From contig CAMPIW010000034.1 in NCBI GenBank assembly GCA_946886635.1, positions 1 through 5,226 of the forward strand: DNA of 5,226 bases. Reading direction: 5' to 3'. This DNA comes from an uncultured Candidatus Saccharibacteria bacterium. GTDB taxonomy: Bacteria; Patescibacteria; Saccharimonadia; Saccharimonadales; UBA1547. Numbering within the stretch: the stretch's first letter is position 1; the number at the start of each line of letters is the position of its first letter. Of the stretch, positions 4,715-5,226 are shown in pieces. Below the pieces are notes generated by a model. The model ran no database searches. It was given only the letters and a program-made list of their open reading frames with translations, and had not been told where the DNA came from. A program made the translations under genes and the position numbers.

Positions 4715-5226
4715 TAAGCCCTCCTGTTCGGTGCGTTTCGTGCAGGCGCCACCTTACGTCACGGATTGCGTTTAAGTAATATAAAAATGCGTCATAGGGT
4801 GAGTTATACGGGCAAAAATAGGCATGGACGTCACCGTCGGTCAAGTATTTTGTACACATATAATACGCATGGTCGGAAGTTTGTAGTTTGCGCCAGTCAG
4901 AAATGAGCTCTTCGTCGCTAGAACGTAAAATATCGTCTTCTAGTGCATACAAATAGCGCATTGCTTCGTGTTGCATACTGTTGCCAAGCCAAGCACTGAG
5001 GTCACGTTCGGTATCGGCCCAGGTCACGGTTTGCGGCATACTAACGACATCGGCTGGTTCGTTGGCTGCAATTGCCTCAGACACTGTGTAGAATGTGTTG
5101 TTGGGGTTTTCTAACCAGCGATCAACAAACGATTCAAAGAAGGTAAAGATGCCGGTATCTTCCCATTGGTGCTCACCAAAAGTTTCATAGTCCATTGCGA
5201 GATTTATCACTTCTTCCCCGGCAGGA
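4707..5226 (-). CDS. GH57 alpha-amylase-type glycoside hydrolase (C-terminal part)
   Basis: The frame stays open to the window edge (PAGEEVINLAMDYETFGEH), so this is the 3' part of a longer gene and the GTG at 5210 is an internal Val codon. The DYETFGEH motif is GH57 conserved region 4; its Asp (codon 5192-5190) is the family's acid/base catalyst. WADTERDLSAWLGN, about 57 residues later, fits region 5. The rest, with SDHAYYMCTKYLTDGDVH and YNSPYDAFLYYL, matches the C-terminal end of the small (roughly 400-470 aa) archaeal-type GH57 amylases such as the one next to a GH15 gene in Methanocaldococcus. The nucleophile Glu of region 3 is outside the window. Family members cleave internal alpha-1,4 bonds or transfer glucans. 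It overlaps GH15 by 8 bp and is upstream of it in the operon. Confidence 0.92.
   Translation of the reverse strand, partial: PAGEEVINLAMDYETFGEHQWEDTGIFTFFESFVDRWLENPNNTFYTVSEAIAANEPADVVSMPQTVTWADTERDLSAWLGNSMQHEAMRYLYALEDDILRSSDEELISDWRKLQTSDHAYYMCTKYLTDGDVHAYFCPYNSPYDAFLYYLNAIRDVRWRLHETHRTGGLSG
4720..4725 (-). promoter_or_regulatory. Shine-Dalgarno site of the GH15 gene, inside the GH57 gene
   Basis: The minus strand reads AGGAGG-GCTTA-GTG, a full-consensus ribosome binding site with 5-nt spacing. It decides the GTG at 4714 as the start. It lies in the last codons of the upstream GH57 gene, whose TAG (4709-4707) falls inside the first codons of GH15, so translation of the two is probably coupled. 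Confidence 0.88.

Noticed and set aside
1..5226. CRISPR arrays, insertion sequences, integrase sites or direct-repeat arrays
   Set aside because: No regularly spaced repeats, transposase frames or terminal inverted repeats were seen. The tRNA genes have no nearby duplicated 3' ends or integrase gene to suggest an attachment site.
330..5226. Recoded UGA (as in some Patescibacteria)
   Set aside because: All genes translate full length with the standard code and show no in-frame TGA; all stops seen are TAA or TAG, but six stops are too few to prove anything.

Overview
The window looks like a compact bacterial chromosome segment with a standard genetic code. All five main reading frames run full length, and every stop codon seen is TAA or TAG. 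tRNA genes carry encoded CCA ends, junctions overlap or are a few bases long, and there are no mobile elements. A GH57/GH15 alpha-glucan gene pair, a cysteine-poor rRNA methyltransferase and tightly packed signals fit a small-genome lineage such as Candidatus Saccharibacteria (Patescibacteria). That placement is an inference from gene style and was not tested by any search.

Left third (1-1619). A short reading-frame tail that probably ends an upstream gene is followed by a hairpin terminator that works best for the minus strand. Next come two minus-strand tRNA genes, transcribed in the order Thr(UGU) then Tyr(GUA). A 71-bp divergent promoter region separates them from a plus-strand RlmD/TrmA-type rRNA uridine-5-methyltransferase. 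The -10 box of that gene sits 7 nt before the ATG, which suggests a leaderless mRNA.

Middle (1606-2192). A promoter overlapping the end of the methyltransferase gene drives tRNA-Thr(GGU). A near-consensus extended -10 promoter then drives rpmG (bL33) through a leader of about 74 nt containing a hairpin. The terminator expected for rpmG lies inside the coding region of the convergent gene, and the two genes overlap by 4 bp at their stop codons.

Right part (2095-5226). Three minus-strand genes form one tightly packed operon. In transcription order they are a GH57 alpha-amylase-type enzyme (only its C-terminal part is in the window), a complete GH15 glucoamylase with all catalytic motifs, and a 225-residue protein of unknown function. 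The first two overlap by 8 bp with a strong Shine-Dalgarno inside the upstream gene; the last two are 1 bp apart. GH57 would cut internal alpha-1,4 bonds of a glycogen- or starch-like polymer and GH15 would release glucose from the resulting ends. Neither complete protein has a signal peptide, so this is probably intracellular turnover of a storage glucan. The unknown third protein is the most open question in the window.
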